Assembly: GCF_036227325.1 (NCBI RefSeq)
Contig: NZ_CP109467.1
Location: 3,596,001 to 3,660,000, forward strand
DNA: 64,000 bases
Source: Streptomyces sp. NBC_01465
GTDB taxonomy: Bacteria > Actinomycetota > Actinomycetes > Streptomycetales > Streptomycetaceae
Reading direction: 5' to 3'
Shown here: piece after piece, positions 36,822 through 46,016 of the stretch
Layout: each line of letters opens with the position of its first letter
Numbering within the stretch: position 1 is the first letter of the stretch
Translations under genes and position numbers: made by a program
The notes under the pieces: generated by a model
Told to the model about the DNA's origin: nothing
Seen by the model: only the letters and a program-made list of their open reading frames with translations
Databases searched by the model: none

Positions 36822-37492
36822 GAGGGGGAGCCGCCTGCTCGGACCAGGCCCGTCTCGTACGCGAGGACCACCACCTGGACCCGGTCCCGCAGGTTCAGCT
36901 TGGTCAGGATGCGGCCCACGTGCGTCTTGACCGTCGCCTCCGAGAGGACCAGGCGGGCCGCGATCTCGCCGTTGGACAGGCCCTGCGCGACCAGCAGCAT
37001 GACCTCCTTCTCGCGCTCGGTCAGCCGCTCGATCTCCTTGTGCTCCGGCTCGCCGCCGACGCTCGGCAGCATCGGCGAGAAGCGGTCGAGGAGACGGCGG
37101 GTCGTCGAAGGGGCGACCACCGCGTCGCCGCTGTGGACCGAGCGGATCGCCGCCAGCAGCTCGCCCGGCGGGACGTCCTTGAGCATGAAGCCGCTGGCGC
37201 CCGCCTTCAGGCCCGAGAAGGCGTACTCGTCGAGGTCGAACGTCGTCAGGATCAGCACCTTCGGGGCGTCCGGGACCGCGCAGATCCTGCGGGTCGCCTC
37301 GACGCCGTCCAGCCTCGGCATGCGGACGTCCATCAGCACCACGTCGACCGCCGTCGACCGCAGGATCTCGATCGCCTCCGCCCCGTCGCCCGCCTCGGCG
37401 ACGACGTCCATGTCGGGCTGGGCGGCCAGCACCATGCGGAAACCGGTCCTGAGGAGGACCTGGTCGTCTACGAGCATCACGCGGATGGACAT
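36818..37492 (-). CDS. NarL/FixJ-type response regulator
   Basis: A 224-residue regulator. The receiver has D9-D10, phospho-acceptor D55 (VVLMDVRMPRLDG) and the lysine in MLKDVPP. The C-terminal LuxR helix-turn-helix is LTEREKEVMLLVAQGLSNGEIAARLVLSEATVKTHVGRILTKL. It lies 25 nt downstream of the sensor kinase gene and is its obvious partner. The signal and targets are unknown. Confidence 0.95.
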   Translation of the reverse strand: MSIRVMLVDDQVLLRTGFRMVLAAQPDMDVVAEAGDGAEAIEILRSTAVDVVLMDVRMPRLDGVEATRRICAVPDAPKVLILTTFDLDEYAFSGLKAGASGFMLKDVPPGELLAAIRSVHSGDAVVAPSTTRRLLDRFSPMLPSVGGEPEHKEIERLTEREKEVMLLVAQGLSNGEIAARLVLSEATVKTHVGRILTKLNLRDRVQVVVLAYETGLVRAGGSPS

Positions 37493-37517
37493 CAGGGGGT
37501 GGGCCTTTCTCGTGGGC

Positions 37518-38723
37518 CTAGTGGGCGGGCTTGAGCGGGAGCAGGGCGCTGATCCGGAAGCCGCCGCCGGGCCGCGGCCCCGCGTCCAGCGTGCCGCCGA
37601 CCATCCCGATGCGCTCACGCATCCCGATCAGGCCGTGGCCGGCCCCGTCGGCGCCGCCGTCCTCGTACAGCTCGTGCGCGGCGCCCCGGCCGTCGTCCTC
37701 GACGAGCAGCCCGAGCCCGTCGTCGAAGTAGACCAGGCGCACGCTCGCGCCCGCGTCCGGGCCGCCGTGCTTGCGGGTGTTGGTGAGCGCTTCCTGGACG
37801 ATGCGGTACGCGGTGAGCTCGACGCCGCTGGGCAGCGGGCGCGGGGTCCCCTCGACGCGGAAGTCCACGGTCAGGCCCGCGGTGCGCACCTGCTCGACGA
37901 GGTCCTCGATCTGCTGGACGTCGGGCTGCGGTACGTACTCCCCCGCCTCCTGGTGCTCGCCCGTACGCAGCACGCCGAGCAGCCTGCGCATCTCGGCGAG
38001 CGCCTGGCGGCCGGTGGACGAGATGGTCTCCAGGGCCTGTTTGGCCTGGTCGGGCGAGGCGTCGAGGACGTACGCGGCGCCGTCCGCCTGGACCACCATC
38101 ACCGACACGTTGTGCGCGACGACGTCGTGCAGCTCGCGCGCGATCCGGGCGCGCTCGGCGGCGACGGCGACCTTGGACTGCGCCTCGCGCTCCTTCTCCA
38201 GGCGCGCGGCCCGGTCCTCGAGCTGCGCGAAGTACGCGCGGCGGGTGCGCATCGAGTCGCCCAGCACCCAGGCGAGGACGAAGGGGACCGTCATGATCAC
38301 GGTGAGGGCGACGAACTGGAAGGCGCCGTGCGACCCACTGTCGGGCCAGCGCAGCTGCGAGAGCGTCGCCGCGCAGAGCCCGCCGACGAGCGCGGTGCGC
38401 GAGGCCCAGCGCTGTCCCTCGGCCGACACCGTGTAGATGATCACCAGCATCCCGAAGTTGGCCGCGGACGGCCGTACGTCGAAGGCGAGCTGGGCCAGGC
38501 CCATCGCGATGGCGAGCAGCAGCATCTTCTCGGGGATGCGGCGGCGCAGCGCGACGACCAGGCAGAGGCCGACGTAGATCGGCACCGATGCGAGGCGCTC
38601 GGCGTGACTGGAGTCGTGCAGCATCGCCGCGTACTGCATGCCGGAGAGACCGAAGAGGAAGACGGCCCAGAAGCTGTCGACCCATGTCGGGTGTCTGCGG
38701 ATGAAGTCGTAGAGACGCTGCAC
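37518..38723 (-). CDS. Sensor histidine kinase, HisKA_3 (NarX/DesK-like) family
   Basis: A 401-residue kinase. Several N-terminal membrane helices (to about residue 155) lead into a charged coiled segment, the H box ERARIARELHDVVAHNVSVM (phospho-histidine near 199) and a HATPase with TAYRIVQEALTNTRKHG and VEDDGRGA ... GHGLIGMRERIGMVGG. GTG 38723 is my choice; TTG 38756 is possible. It forms an operon with the downstream NarL-type regulator. The membrane part lacks a large external domain, so it may sense the membrane itself. Confidence 0.92.
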   Translation of the reverse strand: MQRLYDFIRRHPTWVDSFWAVFLFGLSGMQYAAMLHDSSHAERLASVPIYVGLCLVVALRRRIPEKMLLLAIAMGLAQLAFDVRPSAANFGMLVIIYTVSAEGQRWASRTALVGGLCAATLSQLRWPDSGSHGAFQFVALTVIMTVPFVLAWVLGDSMRTRRAYFAQLEDRAARLEKEREAQSKVAVAAERARIARELHDVVAHNVSVMVVQADGAAYVLDASPDQAKQALETISSTGRQALAEMRRLLGVLRTGEHQEAGEYVPQPDVQQIEDLVEQVRTAGLTVDFRVEGTPRPLPSGVELTAYRIVQEALTNTRKHGGPDAGASVRLVYFDDGLGLLVEDDGRGAAHELYEDGGADGAGHGLIGMRERIGMVGGTLDAGPRPGGGFRISALLPLKPAH

Positions 38724-38819
38724 GTAACCCAGCGTAGGGACGGAGAACAGGTTCAAGGGTCAACCGGAGGATCGATCCGGTAACCGTTGGCGTACTCCCC
38801 AAGGTGGAGACTTGTTGGC

Positions 38820-39752
38820 GTGACTGATGAGTGGCGCGGGTGGCGGGAAGCGGCGGAGGCCGCTCTGTACGGTCCGGACGGCTTCTATCTGCGGGCCGAG
38901 GGCCCGGCCGGGCACTTCCGTACGTCGGTCCACGCATCGCCCCTCTTCGCCTCGGCGGTGGCGCGGCTGGTCGTGGAGCTGGAGATCCCCGAACCGGCCG
39001 TGGTCGACATGGGGGCGGGTCGAGGTGAGCTGTTGACCGGGGTGCTCGCGGCGCTGCCCGAGCGCTTCCCGGTACGGGCGTACGCCGTCGAGCGCGCCCC
39101 GCGCCCGGCCGGCCTCGACCCCCGTATCGAATGGTGCGCCGAGCCCCCGAAGGGCGTGCGCGGGCTGCTCTTCGCCAACGAGTGGCTGGACAACGTCCCC
39201 GCCGAGGTCGCCGAGGCGGACCCGGACGGCGTGGTGCGCCACGTCGAGGTGCGGGCCGACGGCGAGGAGCGGCTCGGGTCCCCGGTGACCGGCGACGACG
39301 CCGCGTGGCTGGCCCGCTGGTGGCCGCTCGCGGAACCGGGCGAGCGCGCCGAGATCGGGCGCCCCCGCGACGAGGCCTGGGCGGCGGCGGTCGCCACCCT
39401 CGACGCGGGGCTCGCGGTCGCCGTCGACTACGCGCACGAGCGGGGCGCCCGCCCGCCCTTCGGCACCCTCACCGGTTTCCGCGCGGGCCGCGAGGTCCGT
39501 CCCGTACCGGACGGGACGTGCGACCTCACCGCCCACGTCGCCCTCGACGCGTGCGCGCTGCCGGGCGCCGAGCTGCTCTCCCAGCGCGAGGCGCTGCACC
39601 GGCTCGGGGTGCGCGGGGAGCGGCCGCCGCTGACGCTGGCGTCGAGCGATCCGGCCGCGTACGTGAAGGGACTGGCGGCTGCGGGCGAGGCGGCGGAGCT
39701 GACCGCGCGCGGCGGTCTCGGCGACTTCGGCTGGCTGCTGCAAAGGGTCTGA
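38820..39752 (+). CDS. SAM-dependent methyltransferase, MidA/NDUFAF7-like (COG1565 type)
   Basis: A 310-residue class I methyltransferase. The N-terminus [37 protein letters not shown] and the motif [15 protein letters not shown] (the NE-x-LD-x-x-P signature) match the MidA family; the SAM site is [16 protein letters not shown]. The mitochondrial member NDUFAF7 methylates an arginine of the NDUFS2 subunit of complex I. The next gene, 23 nt downstream, is nuoD, the bacterial NDUFS2, which strongly suggests the substrate. GTG 38820 is the start. Confidence 0.88.
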   Translation: MTDEWRGWREAAEAALYGPDGFYLRAEGPAGHFRTSVHASPLFASAVARLVVELEIPEPAVVDMGAGRGELLTGVLAALPERFPVRAYAVERAPRPAGLDPRIEWCAEPPKGVRGLLFANEWLDNVPAEVAEADPDGVVRHVEVRADGEERLGSPVTGDDAAWLARWWPLAEPGERAEIGRPRDEAWAAAVATLDAGLAVAVDYAHERGARPPFGTLTGFRAGREVRPVPDGTCDLTAHVALDACALPGAELLSQREALHRLGVRGERPPLTLASSDPAAYVKGLAAAGEAAELTARGGLGDFGWLLQRV

Positions 39753-39775
39753 GCCGCTCTGAGAGACTGCTCCCC

Positions 39776-40918
39776 ATGACGGAGACGACGGTAGGCATCG
39801 GTGGTGCGGCGGAGACCACCGACATGGTGCTCAACATCGGGCCCCAGCACCCCTCGACGCATGGCGTGCTCCGTCTGCGGCTCGTCCTCGACGGGGAGCG
39901 CATCCAGCAGGCGGAGCCGGTCATCGGCTATATGCACCGCGGCGCGGAGAAGCTCTTCGAGGCGCGCGACTACCGCCAGATCGTCATGCTCGCCAACCGG
40001 CACGACTGGCTCTCCGCCTTCTCCAACGAGCTCGGCGTGGTGATGGCCGTCGAGCGGATGCTCGGGATGGAGGTCCCGGAGCGCGCGGTGTGGACGCGCA
40101 CGCTGCTCGCCGAGCTCAACCGGGTGCTCAACCATCTGATGTTCCTCGGGTCGTATCCGCTCGAACTGGGCGGTATCACCCCGGTGTTCCACGCTTTCCG
40201 TGAGCGCGAGGAGCTCCAGGCCGTCATGGAGGAGGTCTCCGGCGGGCGCATGCACTACATGTTCAACCGGGTCGGCGGCCTCAAGGAGGACCTGCCGCTG
40301 GGTTGGCTCGGCCGGGCGCGCGACGCGATCGCCTCCGTGCGGTCGCGGATGGACGTGTACGACAACCTCGTCCTCGGCAACGAGATCTTCCGCGGCCGCA
40401 CCCGCGGCGTCGGCGTCCTGTCCGCCGAGGCCGTCCACGCGTACGGGGTGAGCGGCCCCATCGCGCGCGGCTCCGGTGTCGACTTCGACCTGCGCCGCGA
40501 CGAGCCGTACCTCGCGTACGGGGAACTCCAGGACACCCTCAAGGTCGTCACGCGGACCGAGGGCGACTGCCTGGCCCGCTTCGAGGTGCTCCTGGAGCAG
40601 ACGCACAACGCCCTCGACCTGGCGGACGCCTGCCTGGACCGGATGGCGACGCTGGCGCCGGGGCCGATCAACCAGCGGCTGCCGAAGGTGCTGAAGGCGC
40701 CCGAGGGGCACACCTACGCGTGGACCGAGAACCCGCTCGGGGTCAACGGCTACTACCTGGTGTCCAAGGGCGAGAAGACGCCCTACCGCCTCAAGCTGCG
40801 CTCGGCGTCGTTCAACAACATCCAGGCGCTCGCCGTGCTGCTGCCGGGGACGCTGGTCGCCGACATGGTGGCGATCCTGGGGTCGCTCTTCTTCGTCGTC
40901 GGCGACATCGACAAGTAG
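39776..40918 (+). CDS. nuoD: NADH-quinone oxidoreductase subunit D (stand-alone copy)
   Basis: A 380-residue complex I 49-kDa subunit. Conserved blocks are [62 protein letters not shown], and the C-terminal [25 protein letters not shown]. It lies outside any nuo operon (no nuoC/E/F nearby), so it is a second, orphan nuoD as seen in other streptomycetes. Its pairing with a MidA-like methyltransferase 23 nt upstream suggests coupled maturation. It could serve a partial complex or replace the main subunit. Confidence 0.93.
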   Translation: MTETTVGIGGAAETTDMVLNIGPQHPSTHGVLRLRLVLDGERIQQAEPVIGYMHRGAEKLFEARDYRQIVMLANRHDWLSAFSNELGVVMAVERMLGMEVPERAVWTRTLLAELNRVLNHLMFLGSYPLELGGITPVFHAFREREELQAVMEEVSGGRMHYMFNRVGGLKEDLPLGWLGRARDAIASVRSRMDVYDNLVLGNEIFRGRTRGVGVLSAEAVHAYGVSGPIARGSGVDFDLRRDEPYLAYGELQDTLKVVTRTEGDCLARFEVLLEQTHNALDLADACLDRMATLAPGPINQRLPKVLKAPEGHTYAWTENPLGVNGYYLVSKGEKTPYRLKLRSASFNNIQALAVLLPGTLVADMVAILGSLFFVVGDIDK

Positions 40919-40928
40919 GGTCCGCCGC

Positions 40929-41339
40929 TCAGATCCGTCCGGCGACGTGCTGCGGCGTGATCCGGATGACGACGCGTACGACCTCGGGCGGCAGGTCCAG
41001 ATACGTCTGGCCCCCGCCCTCGCCGTGGTACTTCTCCCCGAGCGAGGCGGCGACCGCCCGGCCCACGTCCTCGGCGACCGTCGCGGTCCCGCGCACCTCC
41101 GTGTACCGCTCGGGGTCCGACGGGTCGACGACCGTCAGGCTCACCCGGGGGTCGCGGCGCAGGTTCCTGTCCTTGCGGCGGCCCGCCTGCGTGGAGACGA
41201 CGAGTTCGTCGCCGTCGAGGCCGACCCACACGGGGGACGACTGCGGGGAGCCGTCCGCGTTGAGGGTGACGAGCACGGCCAGCTGCGCGCCGTCGAGGAA
41301 CTTCCTCTGCGCGTCGGTCAGTTCCACGTTCGCGCTCAA
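40929..41339 (-). CDS. PPOX-class F420/FMN-dependent split-barrel protein
   Basis: A 136-residue split-barrel protein (AVLVTLNADGSPQSSPVWVGLDGDELVVSTQAGRRKDRNLRRDPRVSLTVVDP), the typical outline of actinobacterial pyridoxamine-phosphate-oxidase-like enzymes that often use F420. The substrate is unknown. The start is TTG 41339 with GAGGAG 9 nt upstream, overlapping the preceding stop (TTGA); GTG 41327 is possible. It is the second gene of a two-gene unit with the membrane/coiled-coil protein. Confidence 0.88.
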   Translation of the reverse strand: MSANVELTDAQRKFLDGAQLAVLVTLNADGSPQSSPVWVGLDGDELVVSTQAGRRKDRNLRRDPRVSLTVVDPSDPERYTEVRGTATVAEDVGRAVAASLGEKYHGEGGGQTYLDLPPEVVRVVIRITPQHVAGRI

Positions 41340-42265
41340 GAGATCGCGCTCCTCAGCTGCGCCACATCGATCTGCTCGGTCTCGTCGTGCGCGGTCAGGT
41401 CGATGACCTGACCGATGCCCCGGCTGTCGTCGTCCTTCTCGTTGCGTACGGCTTCGAGCGCCTCGGCGCCCACCACGTCCGCCAGGTCTTCCTTCTCCAG
41501 GTCCGTGGCCGCCTTCTGCGCGACCTGGTTGCCGAAGAAGTCGAAGGTGCCGAGGGGGCGTACGGCCCGGTTGTGCGCCGGTGCGTACGGAACGACCGCC
41601 GTGGCCGGGACATTGCGGGGCGCGGGAAGGGCCGGAAGGGCGGACGTCGGGCGGGAGTGGACACTCCCGGCGGCCGCCGAGGGCTTCCCCTTGTGCTCCT
41701 CAGCCTCCCCGGTCCGGTCGCAGACCAGGTTGTCCAGGGCGCGTGCGGCCCTGGCGTACGCGGCGGGGGTCGGGGTCGACGCGGCCGCGGGCAGGGCCCG
41801 TACGGGAGCGGAGGCCTCGATGGCGAGGAGGCGGCGGCTCTCCAGGGCGCCGGCCCGCTCGGTCTCGGCATTGGCGTAACGGCGGAGCAGTGCGGCGTGC
41901 TCGTTGCGCAGGCCGGCGAGCTCGACGCGCTTGGCGCGGAGTCTGCCGTCCAGGCGGGCACGGAGTTCGCGCGATTCCTCGAGGTCGGACTCGAGCTCGG
42001 CTATGCGCTCCTCGGTCTTCCACTCGTCGGCGGTGCGCGCCCGGGTCAGCTCGGCGACGCGGCGGCCTGCGTGCCGGTCCCAGCCGCGCATCAGCACGGC
42101 GCCGGTCACGGCAGCGGCCGCTGCCGCGGCAACCAGGCCGCGGAGCACGACAGGTTCCGCGAACAACCAGGCGCCGGCGGCGCAGAGGATCGACGCACCG
42201 GCAACGGCCGAAGGCTGGAGGAGCCTGTGCAGGGGTGGGGAATGGCGGTGTCGTCCACGTGGCAT
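41336..42265 (-). CDS. Membrane protein with coiled-coil segment, unknown function
   Basis: A 309-residue protein. Two short membrane helices (about 20-36 and 41-60) lead to a long charged coiled coil (RTADEWKTEERIAELESDLEESRELRARLDGRLRAKRVELAGLRNEHAALLRRYANAE) and a low-complexity tail that contains FDFFGNQVAQKAATDLEKEDLADVV. I recognise no family. The plan resembles membrane-anchored scaffold proteins of actinomycete cell biology. It is translationally coupled to the PPOX-like gene downstream. Confidence 0.75.
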   Translation of the reverse strand: MPRGRHRHSPPLHRLLQPSAVAGASILCAAGAWLFAEPVVLRGLVAAAAAAAVTGAVLMRGWDRHAGRRVAELTRARTADEWKTEERIAELESDLEESRELRARLDGRLRAKRVELAGLRNEHAALLRRYANAETERAGALESRRLLAIEASAPVRALPAAASTPTPAAYARAARALDNLVCDRTGEAEEHKGKPSAAAGSVHSRPTSALPALPAPRNVPATAVVPYAPAHNRAVRPLGTFDFFGNQVAQKAATDLEKEDLADVVGAEALEAVRNEKDDDSRGIGQVIDLTAHDETEQIDVAQLRSAIS

Positions 42266-42351
42266 GGCCCAAAATTACCGTGCGGAACACCCGAATGGAT
42301 GACCCCACCGCCATTTGTTCCCTTGCGGTTACCTCCATTCCCCACAATCTG

Positions 42352-43332
42352 CTACTTGATCAAGCCCTTCGACTTCAGATAGTCCTTCGCGACGTCCACC
42401 GGCTTGGCCCGCTCGGAGTCCACCTTGCGGTTCAGCGCGACCAGATCGTCGGTCGTCAGCGCCTGGGTCAGCTTGGCGAGCGCGTCCGCGATGTCGGTCG
42501 CGCCCGCGTCCTTGGCATTGACCACCGGCAGGACGTTGTCCGCGTTCTGCAGCTTCTTGTCGTCCTCCAGGAGGACGAGGCCGAAGGTGTCCAGCGTCGC
42601 ATCGGTCGTGGTGGTCAGCGCCAGCTGGTCCGCGCCGTCCTTGACGGCCTGCTTGGACTGCGGGGTGCCGACGCCCTTGGGGTCGATACCGGTCACGTCG
42701 ATGCCGTACTTCGACTTCAGACCCGGTGCGCAGAACGGGCGGATCGTGCACTCGTCGCCTGCGGCGATCTTGACCTTGATCTTGGACGCACCCAGGTCGG
42801 AGAGGGTCTTGAGCTTGTTCTTGTCGGCGAAGGACTTGCTCACCGCGAAGGCGTTCTGGTCGACGGCGGATCCCGCGGGCAGCACCTTCAGTCCGCGCGG
42901 CTCGGCGAGCTTGGTCAGGGCCGCGACAGTGGCCGCGACATCGCCGGAGGCGACCGGGGTCTTCTCGGCCGCTTTCGCGCCGTTCACCTTCGCGTTGAGG
43001 AATTCGGCGAGGGTGGCCGCGTATTCCGGTACGACGTCGATCTCGCCCTTCTCCAGGGACGGTTCGTACAGCTCGCGGTTGGTCACCTCCGTCACGGAGG
43101 TCTTGTAACCGGCGTTGCCCAGAACCTGGGCATACAGCTCGGCCAGAACCTTGGACTCGGTGAATCCGGCCGCCCCGACGACGAGCGAACCCTTCTTCGC
43201 CGAGTCGGATCCCGCGGACGAGGAGCCGCCGTCCTTGTCCTTCTCCAGACTGTCTCCGCCGCACGCGGCCAGCGAACCCGCCAGGGCCACCACACCGAGT
43301 ACCGCACCCGCTATGCGCGAGGTCCTGCTCAT
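42352..43332 (-). CDS. Osmoprotectant (glycine betaine-type) ABC transporter substrate-binding lipoprotein
   Basis: A 326-residue lipoprotein with lipobox LAAC (lipidated C24) and an OpuAC domain: LVVGAAGFTESKVLAELYAQVLGNAGY, TNRELYEPSLEKGEIDVVPEYAATLAEFLN, DQLALTTTTDATLDTFGLVLLEDDKKLQNADNVLPVV. It binds quaternary amines such as betaine or choline. It is third in the minus-strand unit, after the two permease genes, with a 27-nt gap. The ATP-binding partner is on the opposite strand at 44874. Confidence 0.93.
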   Translation of the reverse strand: MSRTSRIAGAVLGVVALAGSLAACGGDSLEKDKDGGSSSAGSDSAKKGSLVVGAAGFTESKVLAELYAQVLGNAGYKTSVTEVTNRELYEPSLEKGEIDVVPEYAATLAEFLNAKVNGAKAAEKTPVASGDVAATVAALTKLAEPRGLKVLPAGSAVDQNAFAVSKSFADKNKLKTLSDLGASKIKVKIAAGDECTIRPFCAPGLKSKYGIDVTGIDPKGVGTPQSKQAVKDGADQLALTTTTDATLDTFGLVLLEDDKKLQNADNVLPVVNAKDAGATDIADALAKLTQALTTDDLVALNRKVDSERAKPVDVAKDYLKSKGLIK

Positions 43333-43359
43333 GAGCTCCACCGTCCAAGTAAGAAGTGA

Positions 43360-44028
43360 TTACGCGGTCTTGCGCCGCGGGTCGAGCAGCCGGTCGGCCG
43401 CCACCATCAGTCCCTCGACCATGAGGGCCAGTGCGGCGACGAGCAGTGCGCCCGCCACCACCTGCGGGGTGTTGTACGTGTTGAATCCGGCCGTGATGAT
43501 CCGGCCGAGGCCGCCCCCGCCCGTCATCGCGGCCAGCGTCGCCGTGGCGATCACCTGGACCGCCGCGGACCGGAGCCCGGTCATGATCAGCGGGTAGGCG
43601 AGGGGCAGTTCGACCCGGAGGAACAGCTGGCCCCCGGACATCCCCATCCCCCGGGCAGCCTCCACAACCGAGCGGTCCACCTCACGCATTCCCGTGTACG
43701 CGTTGGTGAGCAGCGGTGGTACGGCGAAGAGCACCAGCGCGATGACCGTCGGCACATCGCCCTGCGACCGCAGCGGCGTGAGCATCAGCAGTGCGAGCAC
43801 CGCGAAGGTCGGGATCGCCCGCCCCACGTTGGAGATGTTGACGGCGAGGGCACCGCCCTTGCCGAGATGCCCCAGATACAGCGCGACGGGCAGCGCGACC
43901 AGACAGGCGAGCCCGAAGGCCAGTCCGCTCACGGTCAGATGCTGCGCCAGCCGGTGCCCGGCGCCGCTCTCCCCCGACCAGTTCGCCCCCGTGGTCAGCC
44001 AGGTCCAGGCGTCCCCGATCTCCCCCAT
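43360..44028 (-). CDS. ABC transporter permease, osmoprotectant type
   Basis: A 222-residue inner-membrane permease with five or six helices and the EAA loop VVEAARGMGMSGGQLFLRVELPLAYPLIMTGLRSA. The segment GRAIPTFAVLALLM is typical of OpuCB/OpuCD-like proteins. It starts 3 nt after the other permease gene and forms a heterodimeric channel with it. Confidence 0.93.
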   Translation of the reverse strand: MGEIGDAWTWLTTGANWSGESGAGHRLAQHLTVSGLAFGLACLVALPVALYLGHLGKGGALAVNISNVGRAIPTFAVLALLMLTPLRSQGDVPTVIALVLFAVPPLLTNAYTGMREVDRSVVEAARGMGMSGGQLFLRVELPLAYPLIMTGLRSAAVQVIATATLAAMTGGGGLGRIITAGFNTYNTPQVVAGALLVAALALMVEGLMVAADRLLDPRRKTA

Positions 44029-44031
44029 GTC

Positions 44032-44742
44032 TCAGCCCGCCTTCACCGGCACGTCGGCAACCACCGCACGCGACACACGTATTCGGGTCCACGGCGTCAG
44101 CAGCCGCTGCACTCCGAGCAGCAGCAGATCGGCCACGATCGCGAGCAGCACGCACAGCACGGAGGCCGTGAGCACCTGCGCCTTGAACAGCGTGTCCAGC
44201 CCCTCCTTGATGAGGTTGCCGAGCCCGCCCTTGCTCACGATCGACCCGACGGTCGTCAGCGCCACCGTCGAGACGGTGGCTATGCGCACCCCGGCCAGCA
44301 CCACCGGCAGCGCCAGGGGCAGTTCGACCTCCCAGAGCAGCCGCAGCGGGCCGTACCCCATGCCGCGCGCGGCCTCCCGCGCATCCTCGGGAACGGCCTC
44401 CAGGCCGGCCAGGATGTTCCGTACGAGAATCGTCAGCGAATACAGCACCAGCCCCGTGATGACGAGCCCCGCCGAGAGCCCGAACAAGGGCAGCAGCAGG
44501 GAGAACATCGCCAGCGAAGGCACCGTGTAAAGAATCGTCGTGAGCCCCAGGACAGGACCGGCGAATCCTCGCCCCCGCCGCGCGAGCAGCGCCAGCGGAA
44601 AAGCGACGACCAGACCGATCGCGACCGAAATCGCCGTGATCCACACATGCTGGACCGTGGCGTCGATCAACTCCTGCTGACGGGTGCGGAGATATTCGCC
44701 GCAGATCCAGTCATTGGTCACCAGACAGTTCGCGCTGCTCAC
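44032..44742 (-). CDS. ABC transporter permease, osmoprotectant type
   Basis: A 236-residue permease, first gene of the minus-strand unit. The EAA loop is DAREAARGMGYGPLRLLWEVELPLALPVVLAGVRIAT and the channel segment LYTVPSLAMFSLLLPLFGL. An N-terminal stretch with two cysteines (NCLVTNDWICGEYL) lies outside the membrane. The start is GTG 44742. The 131-bp gap to the divergent ATPase gene must hold both promoters. Confidence 0.93.
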   Translation of the reverse strand: MSSANCLVTNDWICGEYLRTRQQELIDATVQHVWITAISVAIGLVVAFPLALLARRGRGFAGPVLGLTTILYTVPSLAMFSLLLPLFGLSAGLVITGLVLYSLTILVRNILAGLEAVPEDAREAARGMGYGPLRLLWEVELPLALPVVLAGVRIATVSTVALTTVGSIVSKGGLGNLIKEGLDTLFKAQVLTASVLCVLLAIVADLLLLGVQRLLTPWTRIRVSRAVVADVPVKAG

Positions 44743-44873
44743 CCGCCCCCACCTCCCCGAAACCTGTTCGAACGTAACTCTGGCCGACCATAACCCCCAC
44801 CACTGACAATCACCGAGGGCCGTCGCACTGCAGCAACATGGCCTTCACAATCGGCCCGGCACAATGGGGAATC

Positions 44874-46016
44874 ATGATTCGTTTCGAGCACGTGACCAAG
44901 CGGTACGCGGACGGCACCACCGCCGTCGACGACCTCTCCTTCGAAGTCGCCGAGGGTGAACTGGTCACGCTCGTGGGCCCGTCGGGCTGTGGCAAGACCA
45001 CCACCATGAAGATGGTCAACCGCCTCATCGAGCCGACCGAGGGCCGGATATTCCTCGACGGGGACGACATATCCACCATCGACCCCGTCCAGCTCCGCCG
45101 CCGCATCGGCTATGTCATCCAGCAGGTCGGCCTCTTCCCGCACAAGACGGTCCTCGACAACACCGCGACCGTCCCCCATCTCCTCGGCGTCAAGAAGGCC
45201 CAGGCACGCGCCCGCGCCGCCGAACTCCTCGACCTGGTGGGCCTCGACCCGTCCGTCTACGGCGGCCGCTACCCCGACCAGCTCTCCGGCGGTCAGCGCC
45301 AACGCGTCGGCGTGGCAAGAGCCCTGGCCGCCGACCCGCCCGTCCTCCTCATGGACGAGCCCTTCGGCGCCGTCGACCCGGTCGTCCGCGAGCACCTGCA
45401 GAACGAGTTCCTCGCGCTCCAGAAGTCCCTCCGCAAGACCGTCCTGTTCGTCACCCACGACATCGAGGAAGCGGTCCGCCTCGGCGACCGCATCGCCGTA
45501 TACGGACAGGGCAGGATCGAGCAGCTCGACGCCCCCGCCGCCGTCCTCGGCGCCCCCCAAACCCCCTATGTGGCTGATTTTGTCGGCGCCGACCGCAGCC
45601 TCAAGCGCCTCTCGGTCACGCCCATCGAGCCCGGTGACCTGGAGCAGCCGCCCGTCGTCCACCTCGACGACCCGCTGCCCGTCGCCGTCGACCGCTGGGC
45701 CGTCGTTCTCGACAGCGAAGAGAATCTGCACGGCTGGATCTCCGCCGAACAGGCCGCTTCCGCCAAGGGTCTGGTACGCGACCACGCCCGCCGCATGGAG
45801 GCCTGGCTCCCCGTCGGCGCCTCCCTCAGGCAGGCCCTCGCCACCATGCTCCAGCACGACGCCGGCTGGATCGCGGTGATCGACGAGGACAGCGTCGGCC
45901 GCTTCCTGGGCGCCCTCACCCCCGCCCGCCTGCACGAAGCGCTGCGTCGCTCCACCGCGGCCGACGCCCGCGACATCCCTCGTACGGAAGTGGAGTTGGA
46001 GACCGTCAGCCGGTGA
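44874..46016 (+). CDS. ABC transporter ATP-binding protein, osmoprotectant type, with CBS domain
   Basis: A 380-residue ATPase. Walker A GPSGCGKTTT (35-44), the Q-loop IGYVIQQVGLFPHKTV, signature LSGGQRQRVGVARAL, Walker B LLMDEPFGAVD and the switch FVTHDIEEA are complete. The C-terminal 120 residues hold CBS-type sequence (PVGASLRQALATMLQHDAGWIAVIDEDSVGRFLGALTP), the ionic-strength sensor of OpuA-like transporters, which in some species binds c-di-AMP. The gene diverges from its permease genes. It overlaps the convergent esterase gene by 11 nt. Confidence 0.94.
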   Translation: MIRFEHVTKRYADGTTAVDDLSFEVAEGELVTLVGPSGCGKTTTMKMVNRLIEPTEGRIFLDGDDISTIDPVQLRRRIGYVIQQVGLFPHKTVLDNTATVPHLLGVKKAQARARAAELLDLVGLDPSVYGGRYPDQLSGGQRQRVGVARALAADPPVLLMDEPFGAVDPVVREHLQNEFLALQKSLRKTVLFVTHDIEEAVRLGDRIAVYGQGRIEQLDAPAAVLGAPQTPYVADFVGADRSLKRLSVTPIEPGDLEQPPVVHLDDPLPVAVDRWAVVLDSEENLHGWISAEQAASAKGLVRDHARRMEAWLPVGASLRQALATMLQHDAGWIAVIDEDSVGRFLGALTPARLHEALRRSTAADARDIPRTEVELETVSR

